Source: Heliocidaris tuberculata | Taxonomy: Eukaryota; Echinodermata; Echinoidea; Camarodonta; Echinometridae | Direction of reading: 5' to 3' | NCBI GenBank assembly: GCA_025618425.1 | Contig: CM046833.1 | Location: 35,084,467 to 35,148,466, forward strand | DNA length: 64,000 bases | Part shown: piece after piece, positions 1 through 12,384 of the stretch | Numbering within the stretch: position 1 is the first letter of the stretch | Layout of the letters: every line of letters begins with the position of its first letter | Program-made: the position numbers and the translations under genes | The notes under the pieces: generated by a model | Told to the model about the DNA's origin: nothing | Databases searched by the model: none | What the model saw: the letters and a program-made list of their open reading frames with translations, nothing else

Positions 1-394
1 AAGCTTTTTGTGAATGACATGGATGGTCTTAGCAACCTTAAGGGATCAAATTTCATATGTAAAATGGGGTGACTATTTCGGGACAGGCTCCTTGCCTACA
101 TGTTCGGGAATAGCCCAAGGGGGCAAGATCCTGCAACAGAATAGCCATATCCAATAATCAGATGGATGACGCCCTTCCTTACAGACAGAACTTTGAAGAA
201 CAAAATGTAGTGTTGATATTAATTTTGCTACATAATTATTCTTCTTTTTCTTTTTCTTTTTCCTTTTTTTTTTTTTTTTTTTACATATTCAGCAGTGTTA
301 CGATTGAATGTTATAGTTAATGATATACCAGCCCATATCATTACTGCACCTGTCATTATTTTATTCAGATCCTATTACAATTTTTCATTTACAG
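1..394. other. non-coding, left edge (intron of upstream gene)
   Basis: AT-rich with a pyrimidine run at 240-283. No supported exon; taken as intron because the exon at 395 needs an upstream partner. Confidence 0.5.
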
Positions 395-448
395 AGTCAA
401 GTAGCACGGAGAAGATAGTGACAACAGCTTCGTTTGAAAAATCATCAG
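395..448 (+). CDS. stalk exon 1 of the upstream membrane protein
   Basis: A 54-nt exon between TTTACAG and GGTAATT splice sites, phase 1 on both sides. It encodes a Ser/Thr/Lys-rich segment ending in Ser-Ser-Gly and contains TEKIVTT, nearly the same as TQKIVTT in the stalk exon at 44118-44171. It is a probable O-glycosylated spacer. Being symmetric, it can be skipped or duplicated without frame change. Confidence 0.7.
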
Positions 449-1576
449 GTAATTCGTTTAATTAAATTAATTAACTTTAATTGTCAAATTATAATAAATT
501 TGGTGACTAACCACCGATAATCGAGTTATTTATGGAGTGCGATATGTCAACCGCTTCATCCTATAAGTTGTTACATTTCTGAAACTAGATATGGAGATTA
601 TAACAACCTTAAAATGATTACTTAGACTTAATTTCTGATTATTCATATAACTTTATCAAGTAATTAATTTTGTTTCGGAATTACAATAATTCACATCTAA
701 TGGCAATGGAGTGCCTGTGCTCCAAAAATCAATTGACTGATTCAACCAGGTTGAACTGAATCCGATTTGGAGCATTCGTTCTAATAAATCTGTAACAAAA
801 ATAAACCCGACTACAAGTAACTAATCTAGTTGAATATATCGATTCGGAGTGTTAGTTTAAGAACAGAATAAGTGGCCAGACTCATTTCATTTCAGAATGA
901 CTGATCTTTGTACATAGTCGCAAGTGTTAAATTTAAAGTTCCAGAGCCATTATTGCATTCAAGGCCCTGTCTTATTAAGAGTTGCGATTGATCCGAATTG
1001 ATTGCAACTTAACTTGAGACTAATATTATCGCGACCCTTTACACCTGTGCAGAGAAAGGAGAAGTCTGCATTTGATTTGAGGACTTGCGCCCGTTTCTAA
1101 TCAGTTGTAACCCTCAATAAGACAGGACTAAAATCTTGCTGATTTTTTTTTTTTAATGCGATAACAGACCCAGGGAGCACTGAAAAGGAAGTCACTACAG
1201 CTCCGTCTGAAACACCAACAGGTGATTAAAAAATTGGTCTTAAAACTTGAACTTTGAATCTAAATAGTAGGCAATAATATGTAACAAAGGAGTCAACAAA
1301 AACGTTTAACTACCCCATCTTCTACAGCTCGTCTCTTGTTCAATCGTGTATGGAGTTTTATGGAGGTACCTACCCTCGTGTATAATATATCAAAGTATTT
1401 GTTTTTAGAGTATTCGTATAGTAAACCTTTTGAGACGCAGGTAAATATATACAGGCTTCATTTCCTGAGAGACTCCTTCACTTATTTATTTGTGTTCGTC
1501 TTATTTGTTGATCAACTTTATTGATTGTGATGAATAATATATATTTATAAACACACACACACACACACACAGAAAC

Positions 1577-1650
<74 letters not shown>

Positions 1651-4252
1651 AACACTTCTCCTTGTATAATAAGCATAATAATAAGCTTAAATTTATATAG
1701 CGCAGCTACTATGCAAAATATATTCAGCTGCGCTGATTCAGAGCTCCCTTTTACTTAATTCTACACACAAAAAATAGATTATCTAACCTAACAAATATGA
1801 TTTGTATGACATCACACGTCATTACTGTATTTCTTGATGGAGATTATTCAAATCATCACTGATTTCAACTTTAAACTTTCACAAATTTATGAGTTTCTCA
1901 TATACTTTTATCGATGTATTTCTTTAATTTTCCTGTCTCTACCCAAGATAACTTATCTGAAGGAAAATTTCCCTTTGAACATGTTGAAGGCCGTTAATGA
2001 TCCATCAAAATTCACGAAAAGGCAGTTGTCTGTTCCTAAAATCTGTGGGGAATTCTTTAATTTTTTTTTCGTTCTCCATCCCACCGTGTTTATAAAGCCT
2101 TATTTTTTGTCGTTCTTCCTCCACTTTTTATTGAAGCATAAGACCATGATGAAAATATGTATCATACAACTTCTATTCCCAAAACAGACCGAATGAACAC
2201 TAATAAAGGAAAGACAAGTACAAAGGCACCAGGACCTGGTCCAGGTAATTGTTAACAGATCTTGAACCTCATTCAAACATGACGCGATATACTTCACAAA
2301 TGGCTTTGCGTCAACGTAATTCTCTAATTTCCATTTCTCACAATATTGTGTATTTATTTCCAAGAGAGTCGTGTTTGCATTTATAAAATTTCTTCCGCTG
2401 CATTGCAAATAGTTATTCCGACGTTATGCATGCTTTAAACGCGAAGCTAGGATCCTACCTTTAACCTTAATAAATTAATAAAGGTTAAGAATTTATCAGT
2501 CTGCTCTAGCCGAAACCACTAGTCCGTATCCCTGGGCTAGTCGTTGAATCCTAAGTATCACTAGGCGTACGACAGGTTGGAGACATCCGACAACCATTGG
2601 TCAATAATTACTTGTTGGAGATCGCAGAGAGGTTTTTGTCAGTTTTTAGAAGGTTGTCAGGGTTGGCGACTGGTTGTCCGAGAATTTTGGTCGGCTGGAA
2701 GTTTACGCTGCTGCATCTAAAACCTTTTACTGCCCAAAATGGTTGTGAAGAGGCTTTTCCTGGTTTCCTATAGGTGTGCGAAAGGTCTCCGACTGATCTC
2801 CGACTGATCGTTAGTTCTCGAAAGTACTTGAAAATAAGGTCAGCGATTGATCACCGGATAATAAAAGACCAGTCGCCCATTGATTCGCAAACCATTACCC
2901 AGCAGCGACGACCAACATTAATCAACACTATCACAAAGACTTTCATGAAATCAGTTCAAGGGTAGTTTAGATTTATTGCCTATTGAAAAAAAAAAAGTAG
3001 TTTTACTTATGAAAGAGATAATTTGATACATGGACCACATGCTTTCAAGCCGGCGGTAGAAATGGGAAATTCATATTGGCAGTTTCCTCTTCATGAACTT
3101 GTTAAATTTGAGTAATATATTCAGACAACTTCGAATACATCCTTGCTTTGCACCTATGCAATGATGTATTATTCATGTACCTATTCATCATAACCTGGCA
3201 TAAATATATAATTTTACGGTTTTTCACCAGTGATTCAAAGCCTCCCGTATATCGTCAACTGCCATAAGAAAATCGGCCATCTGCTAGTCCACGACCGGTT
3301 ATTCATAATCGCCGAATTTACGACCCATAAAAGACTGATTGGCTTTCGCTTGTAGGAAACAAGCGAAAGCCAATCAGTCTTTTATGATCGGCGATTGGCC
3401 TACAACCGATCGGCAACTATTTTATAAACGATCTGGTAACTAATCGCAAACATATGTTTTTGCAGATTTGTTATCGATGGTAGCAGCTTTGTTTTGTTTT
3501 GTTTTGTTTTGTTTGTTTGTTGTTTGTTTGTTTTTAATGGGTTTGTATTGTTTTGTTTGTTTGTTATTTTTTGTTTGTTTTGTTGTTGTTGTTGTTGTTT
3601 TTTGTTTTGTTTTTTTGTTTGTTTGTTTTTTTGTTTTTTGGGGGGAGGGGGAGTGTCAGAAGTCGGCAAGCGGTCGTAAAGCCAGTGAGACTAAGGTTTA
3701 AAACATTTACAAAAATTCAGTATAGATGGCAACAATGGGGAACTCTGGTAGAGCAACGCATCATTATTATCTCATGTTCATTTCTCAAAATTATATGTAT
3801 ACAATATATATATATAAACACAACTTCGGAAAACCGAGCACAGGTATACACTCCGAAAACGGCGTATGAATAATTAAAGAGCCCTCATCGTTCAGTGCGA
3901 GGAAGTGTGTACAAAAGGCATGGGGAAAATCTTGCAAGTCAACCAGCCAACGATATATATAAAGTTTTAAAAATAATGCTGCGTGCCAATTATCTTCAAA
4001 ATCCTTCAAAGATTTGGCATATGAAATGACTTTCAAATGACAAATGTTTGAAATAAATATATCCCCAGCATTATTTTTGAAAAATATATTATCAACAGCA
4101 GGTCGACATTGCACGATTTTCCCCATGTCTTTTGTACACACTGTCTCGCAATGAACGATGAGGGCTCTATATTCAGCTTGCTCTATATTCAGCTTGCTCC
4201 ATACGCCTTTTTCAGAGTATATACTTGTGCTTGGTTTTTCGGAGATGGGTCT

Positions 4253-4304
<52 letters not shown>

Positions 4305-5448
4305 TTATATTATAATACGTATATTCACAAGATACGCCTTAAAATGGAAAATGTTTGGGATTGCTGCTGCAAAATGATTACGCAGAACGTACATGTTTGA
4401 TGATTTACTTCGGATACTTCTTCGTGTTTAAGATCACCTTTAGCAAGGGCGTCGCTTGACCATTTCGGAGAAGCGGAGCGGGCGTTGGGTCGCAACCCTT
4501 TCTGTTATGCTCATAGCACACGATGACAAACTATCGATAAATATCAATTCTGTAATGTCATTTTCATTGTCGGAATTCTCTTGCATTATGTTACAGAATC
4601 ATCGCTGATTCTCGATGTCAGTGCTGCTTTCGGAGCTGTGGGTGTGATGCTAGTCATCGTCATATTTTTCGTTTTGAGAGGGATGTACCAGACAGACAAT
4701 GACTCCAAATTCGAGACATTAGAGTAAGTTAAACATGCCATCTTTACGTGACCATAATATTTATCGCTGCAGCCCAAGAGGCCGACAGCCAATGCCGCGG
4801 GCGTTCTGTCACTGTTTATAAGAGATCATGAGACCGATACTATCGGTGTCGTAGGCTGTTGGACTACTGGGGTGTCCCTAAAATTTACCCTGTCAACCAC
4901 AATTTTTTTTTTCTTCTTCTTCTTCATAAAGCAAAATATAAGGATTTGGAAGTACACATAGTCATTTCACATCATATCATACTATCATCATGTAGATTAA
5001 CCACTGGCAAAGGGTATTCTTGTCCACTTCGATTCAAATTGAATGAATTTCTATTTCAGTGTGAAAAAGCAATGAAATATTATAAGGATATTAAATGATA
5101 TCATATGAAACAGATTCCTACATTTACAAAACAATGTTAGCCAAACACGGTTCATACCGATTCTTTCTTGCTAGGACTGAATTATAAAGCTCTCTAGGAT
5201 TCTTCAAAATTTAGAGCTGCTATACTTTATGGTGTCTTGTTCCGTGTATATGTATGTTTAATTTGTATCATATCACTTGAATATTTCTTATATATTTTTC
5301 ATTCCTTGTAACTTCATGCATATGTGAAAGGCTTTTGTTTTGGAAATTATCTCCTTCTTTCTGTAGGGAGCCTATGGAAATGACAGGCTTTGGGAAGAGG
5401 GCGACAATACAACGAAAACTTGAAGATCAATTTGAAACGGCTAAGTAG
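395..5448 (+). CDS. Mesh/SUSD2-like membrane protein, 3' end of gene (5' part outside window)
   Basis: Five exons that splice in one frame: 395-448, 1168-1221, 2188-2244, 4597-4723 and 5367-5448 (stop TAG). The visible C-terminus is a Ser/Thr-rich extracellular stalk, one transmembrane helix and a tail of about 40 residues, as expected for a type I surface protein. Short stalk exons of 54 or 57 nt in phase 1-1, the transmembrane exon and a tail with a hydrophobic-acidic-Met-x-x-Phe-x-Lys-Arg pattern all have counterparts at the end of the Mesh-like gene at 13029-47098. I infer a tandem paralogue whose ectodomain exons lie left of the window. All junctions are AG/GT. The ectodomain type is inferred only from the neighbour; any mucin-like membrane protein with such a stalk is an alternative. 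Confidence 0.72.
1168..1221 (+). CDS. stalk exon 2 of the upstream membrane protein
   Basis: A 54-nt phase 1-1 exon after ATAACAG and before GTGATT. It reads DPGSTEKEVTTAPSETPT and so repeats the TEK-x-VTT motif of the exon at 395-448, suggesting exon duplication inside the stalk. Confidence 0.7.
1550..1647. repeat. compound microsatellite (AC)n(AT)n(AG)n
   Basis: Three dinucleotide runs in a row. They separate an intronic stretch from a reversed ATTTATATAGCGC-type SINE tail at 1690-1705. Confidence 0.9.
2188..2244 (+). CDS. stalk exon 3 of the upstream membrane protein
   Basis: A 57-nt phase 1-1 exon flanked by AAAACAG and GTAATT. It encodes a Thr/Lys/Gly/Pro-rich segment ending in a Gly-Pro repeat, consistent with an extended stalk. 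It has the same length as the stalk exon at 42507-42563 of the downstream gene. Confidence 0.65.
3326..3386. repeat. perfect 28-bp hairpin
   Basis: CATAAAAGACTGATTGGCTT and 8 further bases are followed by AGGAA and then the exact inverse complement, ending AATCAGTCTTTTATG. It lies in a stretch rich in CGAT/CGAC words inside the last long intron of the upstream gene. Confidence 0.85.
3826..4244. mobile_element. foldback element, ~420 bp
   Basis: Left arm ACCGAGCACAGGTATACACT ... GAGCCCTCATCGTTCAGTGC ... GGCATGGGGAAAATCTTGC is repeated inverted on the right (GCACGATTTTCCCCATGTCT ... AATGAACGATGAGGGCTC ... ATATACTTGTGCTTGG). AT microsatellites flank both ends. The right arm holds a duplicated CTATATTCAGCTTGCTC. 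In an intron of the upstream membrane-protein gene. Confidence 0.7.
4255..4302. repeat. (AT)n microsatellite
   Basis: About 23 AT units directly beside the foldback element at 3826-4244. Confidence 0.9.
4597..4723 (+). CDS. transmembrane exon of the upstream membrane protein
   Basis: A 127-nt exon (phase 1 in, phase 2 out; acceptor TTACAG, donor GTAAGT). It encodes about 25 hydrophobic residues rich in Val, Ile, Leu, Ala and Phe, followed by LRGMYQ and an Asp/Ser-rich start of the cytoplasmic tail. The positive residue right after the helix fits a type I topology. The counterpart in the next gene is the exon at 44865-44993. Confidence 0.75.
5367..5448 (+). CDS. terminal cytoplasmic-tail exon of the upstream membrane protein
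   Basis: The acceptor TTCTGTAG is followed by 82 nt ending in TAG. The tail reads EEPMEMTGFGKRATIQRK and then an acidic stretch. Its MEM-x-x-F-x-KR pattern aligns with LDM-x-x-F-x-KR in the last exon of the Mesh-like gene at 47038-47098, the strongest sign that the two genes are related. An AATAAA at 5514-5519, 66 nt past the stop, is a plausible polyadenylation signal. Confidence 0.72.
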
Positions 5449-5513
5449 CTGTTTTGGGGGAGTCACCATGTCAAAAGTACACGACAAGATCAATGAACGG
5501 ATAAGTAATTTGA

Positions 5514-5519
5514 AATAAA
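5514..5519 (+). terminator. candidate polyadenylation signal AATAAA
   Basis: Canonical hexamer 66 nt after the stop codon of the upstream membrane-protein gene. A second AATAAA lies at 5674-5679. Such hexamers are frequent in AT-rich DNA, so which one is used is unknown. Confidence 0.35.
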
Positions 5520-7928
5520 ACATTATCAAACCCTAAATATACTATAGACAATATACAGTTGCAATTAGATGAGAAGAAATATACTGTAAAGTCGTTATAC
5601 CCACCTTTATACATTCAAGATATTATTACACATTTTCTAGGTATGTCGAGTGACCAATCCATATGGATATCAAAATAAATAATATAGACAATCTCCTGGA
5701 ACCTGTAACATAAAGAGTGTATCTCCTCTAAATTAATCTCTTTCAATCGTATCTGTATACTACTTTTATTATACAGTCTATTCACTTTATTTTAAGATAT
5801 ATTCGATTGTAGCATGGACGGAGAAGGTGTTTTTTTTTTTTTTTTTTTTTTTTTTAATCAATAATCGTAAGCCGATTTTTATAGTAGAGGACCCTGGTGA
5901 AATATTTAACTAAAATCATCAAAAACCAACAACGAAACAATTTGCAGGGCATATTTTACGTCTAACAAAGAACGTTTAAATAATAAAGAACTAAGAAATA
6001 AACCCTATTCAAGACAAGAAAACTTCTCTTTTTGCGCTAATGTCAAAATTAAATAGGATTTTGTTGATAAAGCCCACCGCACAAGCACTAAACGATCTGA
6101 CTGTATCCGATTTTGGAAGAATTCGCAATGGCATTTGCAAGGAACATTCAAACATGTAAAATCTTAATAGCAAAGGTCCTGAATAGTCATATGAATAATA
6201 AAATCAGAATTTCAGAGTATTACAAGCCTCCTTGTCATGCTTGTAGGAAAAAAAGCAACATCGAAGCCGAATCGTAGCACCGTAGCGACATCAGACCTTT
6301 CGTGAGTTTGTGTACGACTTGGGAGCCCGTTTGACCTGTTCTCCGACACGAATGCTTCAATACACCTAAGTGTCAATTTTGGTATTCATATCATAACTCA
6401 GAACCTCAATCATCAACTTTACAGTTCATTCACAATTCTTATATCCAATGCCATTGCACTTTCTTCGAAAATCGGATCGTAGTCGGATCGTAAAGAGTGC
6501 GGTTGGCTTAAAATATGGTAAAATATATTTCTTAAGTATTGTATGTAAAAACAATAGAACACGTTTTGAAAAAAAAAAAAGATCTAACAAACGATAGTGT
6601 TGATATAGTTTATTGTTATTGTGTAAATTGACACTAAGATGATTATGGCCGTGCTATGAATTCCTACGTTTTCTAGAAATTTGTCAAACAAACTTCCAAA
6701 TGGTTGTTATCAAAGGGCCTACGTATTCAAACAAGAAGATTTGCCTTTAATAAACTCAACCCCCCTAAATACCGCCATCTTTCAACAGTATTTGGAAAAT
6801 GTCTGTGCGTCTCATTTACCCATCATGAACCACCCTCCCTTGTAGAAGAGTATAGTTTACTTGCAGGCAACTTTTTACTTTTGCAAGTCATAAGTAATTG
6901 CTTGAGAAAAAAAAATCTGCTTATTTCCCAAGCGAGTTGTTAGTAAAATTCAAAATAAAAAGCATTTAATCTCTAATTATAATCTTGAATTAGAAATGAG
7001 CGTAAGATGGCGCTGATCGAAATTTAAAGCAACTTTACGATGCATCCAAACATACGGCCGTTTTTCTTCCTCAGGTTGGATTCTGTTTAGATGTGTTTTT
7101 GTGTGTTGTAATCAAGATATATAGGCATGACAGAAATTTCCCAAATCGACATACAAAAATATTTATACATAAACTTTGTATTTTTACTTTTGTACATGTA
7201 CTATACATTAAAACTATAAACAAGTAATGTATTCACAATGATTCAAAATTAGGTTGTCTTTATTCTGTATTCTATTTTATGTGTGGCTTTAAATCTTTGA
7301 TTGATATCAATATTTCAAATAAATTATGTTTTGTGATGAACCATGCAGAAATAAATTAATGGGTAAATAAGTAAAAAAAAAAAAATAATAATAATAACTA
7401 TTATGCTTCTATGCTGGGAAATGATTTGTGTAATGCGTGAATCAATAATGACAAAAAGTATGTTTTCTGTAAACAATAAATTGGAGAGTTATATTTCCAA
7501 TTATTATACAACCATTTAGAAACTTCAGTTGCGTAGCATAGGTCCAGTCATTGAGGTGGGTATTGGTGTCGGGAGGGAGGGGGGGGGGGTTGACTTGGTG
7601 GATGAAATGGTAGAGAACAAGCCATGGAGTGACGGAGGGTTAGGAAAGAGGTCGTATCATGTCGTTTTTACATTGCTTTTCCTTCGTATGTGTCTTTTTT
7701 GTTATTAATATGAAAATAAATATGTACCGTAAATTCAAAATATCGTATTATACTTTTTTATGTTTTTACATTGTACATTTCTAGTAATTCAACCCTCAGA
7801 CAGCCATGTTGATTTTTCAACGAATAACATCAAAATTCTATTGACAAGTAAAGGATATTGGAAATATTGGGTGATGATAATAACTGTCCTTGATGGGCGG
7901 AGGTCGTGCCATCATGGTGAGAAAAGTG

Positions 7929-8127
7929 AAAGAGAGAGAGAGAGAGAGAAGAAGAAGAAGAAGAAGAAGAAGAAGAAGAAGAAGAAGAAGAAGAAGAAGA
8001 AGAAGAAGAAGAAGAAGAAGAAGAAGAAGAAGAAGAAGAAGAAGAAGAAGAAGAAGAAGAAGAAGAAGAAGAAGAAGAAGAAGAAGAAGAAGAAGAAGAA
8101 GAAGAAGAAGAAGAAGAAAGAGAGAGT
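7929..8127. repeat. (GA)n-(GAA)n microsatellite, ~200 bp
   Basis: About 57 GAA units bounded by GA runs. Open frames through it encode poly-Lys, poly-Arg, poly-Ser or poly-Leu and are artefacts. Confidence 0.95.
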
Positions 8128-8254
8128 GTGCGTAAGGGTGGGAGATCTTTGAACTGTAAAACAAAAAAATCCTTAGAAGCGTAGCGGACATGGCAAATAA
8201 ATCCATATTCCAAAAGGGAAAGAGAGGCCGATTTCGTTTCCCTTGCTGCATTCC

Positions 8255-8412
8255 CTATGCTTAAGTACAGTGATTGTATGTCACCGAGGGCTAGAAAAGT
8301 TCTTCCCGGGACCCTCGCCTCCTTTCACCATGTTTCTTTGTGAATGTATATTTCATTTTGTATTTGATTATGAGAAAGAAATAAATGTATTTTGAATCTG
8401 AATCTGAATCTT
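8255..8412 (+). mobile_element. 3' end of a LINE-like retroposon, 5'-truncated
   Basis: Ends AAATAAATGTATTTTGAATC followed by repeats of TGAATC, the short-tandem 3' tail characteristic of CR1/L2-type non-LTR elements. No coding sequence remains. Confidence 0.45.
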
Positions 8413-8637
8413 GCTCCGTCTCTTAACTAGAATATTAATCACGTTCTTCGCAACAAGATTGCTCAAGCAAATTATGATGAAATGAGATATTTTGAGAAAT
8501 GACGATGAGTCTGTCTGTGGAAAAACGAATGAGGGGGCATTATCATATATATTCATCACAATCACTGTGTGCCATTCATGCATGGCGTCACTAATGATAT
8601 ACATATATTTATTCATTTCTTTCTTTCCTTATGTATT

Positions 8638-9191
8638 TAAAGGGGAAGTCCACCCTGACATCAAGCTAATTTTAGAAGAAGCAGAAAAAAAAGGAGACAC
8701 AGATCAGTAAAAGTTTTGAGCAAAGCCTGGTAAGAAATAAGAAAGTTATGAATCTTTTGAAGTTGTAATCAGTCAAACAAAAATTGGTAACCCCGTGACG
8801 TATCTTGCGAGGTCCTCTCCCATTTACCCTGTACTAAAAATATCATAAATTTACATTTTCTCTAGAGAAAATATGTAATTATACATGCACCTAATATATA
8901 TTATAATTGCACATATGTTTCTTACGCAAAACGGTAAGAAACAAATCTATCCCTTCATCAAAAAGTAAGAAAATGGAAATTTATGAAATTTTCTGTAAAG
9001 GGCGAATCGTATAGGTCCTCGCAAGATACGCCAATGAGTTTCCAATTTGTGTGTGATTGATTACAACTTCAAAAAAAAATCATAATTTTCTTATTTCTTA
9101 TCGGATTTTGCTCAAACCTACACTAATCTGTTTCTCTCATTGTTCTGCTTTTATTGAAATAAACTTATATAACGTTGGACATTCCCTTTAT
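8638..9191. mobile_element. foldback MITE, ~554 bp, family 1
   Basis: Terminal inverted repeats AAAGGGGAAGTCCACC and GGACATTCCCTTT. Internally, two arms of roughly 200 bp are inverted copies: GTATCTTGCGAGGTCCTCTC near 8800 against GTCCTCGCAAGATACG near 9015, and AAGAAATAAGAAAGTTATGA near 8735 against TTTTCTTATTTCTTATC near 9085. A related copy lies at 57964-58816. Intergenic. Confidence 0.75.
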
Positions 9192-10327
9192 AGCACATAT
9201 CCAGTAAATTTTTACATTTTAGTTGCAGGAAAGTTTACTCAGGCTATTCACTAAACATAAAAATGTATACATAGTTATGATGGAAAGGGCCTTTTTTTTT
9301 TTTTTTTTTTTTTTAAAGCAAACCGTATTTGATTCATGGACTGCTGTCCTTTTTGCCATGAGATTATTACCTATTGACTAATGATTTGCATGTTGTGGAA
9401 AGTAATAAAGAAGCAGTGGGGCATTCCCGTGAGATAGACCACGCCTTGTAGGATCACGGTTCGTAAAAACAACGCACATCTTTAAAAACACACACACACA
9501 CACAAACACAAACGCGCATACACACAGAACGCGATTCGGAAATAAATGCTTTTACGAAAAAGACGCAATTCGTAAAACAGGATTCTCGAAAAACGTAAAC
9601 ACAATGTTTCCTGGGCTCTCCATCAAGACAGAAAATGTTGGTCTCGTTCAGCGTTGGTTTAGACCCTTAAAAAGTTGTCACAAGGCCGATGGACCGACAC
9701 TTTCGGTCTAGTGTGCTGTCGGTCACTCGGGCAGTAGGCTATTATGATAATTTATTTACCGGGAAGCAATTTATCTAAATATCCATATTGTGTAAAGCCT
9801 TGTATTGATTTGTGAATTTGACTTGGTGATTATATGATGTATATTCAGTTTGCATGTTTATATGCATTTCAGGAACGTGAATAACCTAACTTGGAGGTTA
9901 GTTTGAAGTAGTTCATGTCGAATTTCAGAATTGTTTGATATTTCCGAACTACGTAAATTACAGAGAATTTTAATGTCCGAGGATGGATCACTTTTAGGCC
10001 TCCAAAAATTTTAATCCATAACTGGGCCCATTTTCAATATTTTCAATTGACATCCGCCCTGGAAATAGGTTTACCATGAACTACATAACGCGACAAGAAT
10101 GGAAATCATAAAATTGGAATTAACATTGAATTTATTACCCCAATATGTCAATAAAAGGTTGACCAAATACTGTTCCTTATCAAGAAGAGGTACGTATGGT
10201 ATGGAATGGAACTTTCCTCTATGACGAGCATGTCAGTTTGTAAATATTAGCGTCCCAAAATAGCCATGACAAAATATTCCAAGTAGAATTACACAAAGCA
10301 CTATAATAGTCCAAACAAAATATTAAC

Positions 10328-10863
10328 AGAGAAAATAAGGAGGAGGAGAAGGAGGAGGAGGAGAAGAAGGAGAAGAAGAAGAAGAAGAAGAAGAAGAAGA
10401 AGAAGAAGAAGAAGAAGAAGAAGAAGAAGAAGAAGAAGAAAAGAGGGCGAGAGAGCCAAAATCAGATAGACATGATAGACAGAAAGAGAGAGAGAGAGAG
10501 AGATAAAGAGAGAAAGAGAGAGGGGGGTTGAGAGAGAAGGAGAAATATAAGGAGAGAGAAAGAGTGAGGAAGGATAGAGCAAGGGAGTTAGGGGGAGGGA
10601 TAGGGGAAAGGACAGACGAAAGGAGAAAGAAAATGAAAGGAATAAGAGCTAAAAAGAGAGAAGATATTGCAAGAGGGTACGATGAGAGAGAGAGAAAGAG
10701 GAGGAGAGTGGGAATAACAAGAGGAGGAGCAAAGGTTAAGAGAAAGGGGAGATGGGGAAATACAAGGGAAAGAAGATGAGACATCAAGAACAAGCAGTGG
10801 GGGCGAGAATGTAAGAGAGAAACTGGAAAAGACATAGGAAAATGGAAAGAGAGATAGGAAAAT
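10328..10863 (+). repeat. polypurine tract, ~530 bp, (GAA)n/(GA)n/GGA
   Basis: The + strand is almost all A and G, with a (GAA)n core at 10370-10442, GA runs near 10487-10502 and irregular purines to about 10860. All open frames here are low complexity. Confidence 0.9.
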
Positions 10864-10961
10864 GATAAAATAAATCATTTTATGAAGTGTGATATATCAA
10901 TATATTGATTATATCAATAATTCACGAGCACATGGTAATACACAGTAGGCAGGGAGATGAC

Positions 10962-10979
10962 GGGGGGGGGGGGGGGGGG
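10962..10979. repeat. poly-G run
   Basis: Eighteen consecutive G. Similar homopolymers occur at 39016-39038 (G), 35445-35461 (C) and 60063-60085 (C). Confidence 0.9.
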
Positions 10980-11421
10980 TTATTCCCTAATATTTTATCC
11001 GATGTATAAACAGTTCATCAAAATATTAAATATCCTTTATAGTGATGGAAAATGTGTCCTTCCCGTTTTGGAAAGCACCACAATCTGACTAAGTTCTTTA
11101 TGCCTTATGTGCCCCTATATTCTATTTTTTAAAGAAAAATTGTTGTCCGCTTTGTTTCCCAAAGAAATGGCAGTTCGGAAGAAATCCAATTTTTAAAAAA
11201 ATAAAAAATAAATAAAAAACTAACAAACGAATAAAAACAATGAAACAAAAAAAAAAGATTGAAAGAAACAACGAATAGTTAAACAACGAATAGTTAAACA
11301 ACGAATTTTTTTTTTTTAAAGAGAGAGAGAGAGAGAGAAATCCTCATAATTATTATCATTATTTTGTGTTATTATTTTATTTATTTATTTATTTTTATTT
11401 TATTTCATTCATTTATCTATT

Positions 11422-11457
<36 letters not shown>

Positions 11458-11798
11458 TTTTTTTTTTTGGGGGGGGGTTATGTTTTCTTCGGGTTATGTT
11501 TCAGCTTGATCCTAAATTGTTTTCACAGTTGCAGCCTAATCTGCTTTTCATTTTCAAAACAATGGAACTCAGTAAGGCATGCAGAAAATAATAACATTAA
11601 GGGTTTTTTGTTTGTTTGTTTGTTTGTTTGTTTTTTGTTGTTTTTGTTTTTGTTTTTTGAAAGCATTTGATATACTTCAACCTTATGGAAAAAGAAATAA
11701 TTACAGTCATGAAGAACACAGTTTTGTCACTATAACCCTTGCCCCCCCCCCCCCTGGAAACACTGTATATAGTTTATATGAAGTAAAGTAAGGCATGA

Positions 11799-11801
11799 TT
11801 A

Positions 11802-11879
<78 letters not shown>
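11799..11879. repeat. (AT)n microsatellite
   Basis: About 40 AT units with a single early TG interruption. Confidence 0.9.
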
Positions 11880-11881
<2 letters not shown>

Positions 11882-12219
11882 CTTTGCTATATTTTCAGTA
11901 GAGTCCAAAGTTAACATCGTTATACTGATCTCCACTTGTTCAAATGTTTAAGATCAGCACTGTAGCACTCTGGATGTGCAAACATAATCATGACAAAATA
12001 TGAGTAGATAAAGACAATTATAATGAAAGCCCCTATCGAGGAGAAAGGTGAAAATGGAAGGTAGAAAAAAAAAGTATTTAAAAAAGAGCGCAAAACATGT
12101 CATGAATGTGGTGATAGGGGTAATGATCACCCCACCCTGTCTCCACAGGTTTAACTTACAAAAAACAAAAAACAAAAACAAAAACAAAAACATAGCAACT
12201 ATTATACTGGACGATTATG

Positions 12220-12358
12220 CATACTTTCTATTTTATAACTTTAAACCATGTAAAATGTATTTTGTTATTGAATATTGAATTGTATATTTGATTTCTTGTC
12301 AAAATCACTGTTCTGTTGGAAATGAAAATAAAACTGAAACTGAAAGTGAAACTGAAAA
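12220..12358 (+). mobile_element. 3' end of a LINE-like retroposon
   Basis: Ends GAAAATAAAACTGAAACTG with further ACTGAA-like repeats. Tail type as above; no ORF remains. Confidence 0.4.
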
Positions 12359-12384
12359 AGTAACGGCCATTCAGGTGGTGATTT

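Larger units (their letters stand above)
2245..4596. other. intron of upstream gene with repeats
   Basis: Holds a CGA/CGAT word-rich stretch (about 2500-3450), the perfect hairpin at 3326-3386, a GTTT-rich run at 3490-3640 whose frames are artefacts, the foldback element and an AT microsatellite. No exon was found that fits the 1-1 phase pattern. Confidence 0.6.

Noticed and set aside
3468..3873. Phe/Val/Cys-rich frames that look like membrane segments
   Set aside because: They arise from a GTTT/GTTG-rich low-complexity run and the adjoining foldback element.
7760..8251. Overlapping open frames encoding poly-Lys, poly-Arg, poly-Ser and poly-Leu
   Set aside because: All are translations of one (GAA)n microsatellite on both strands.
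10301..10878. Leu/Ser/Pro-rich and Arg/Glu-rich frames of up to 170 codons
   Set aside because: Low-complexity readings of the polypurine tract, with no splice or domain support.
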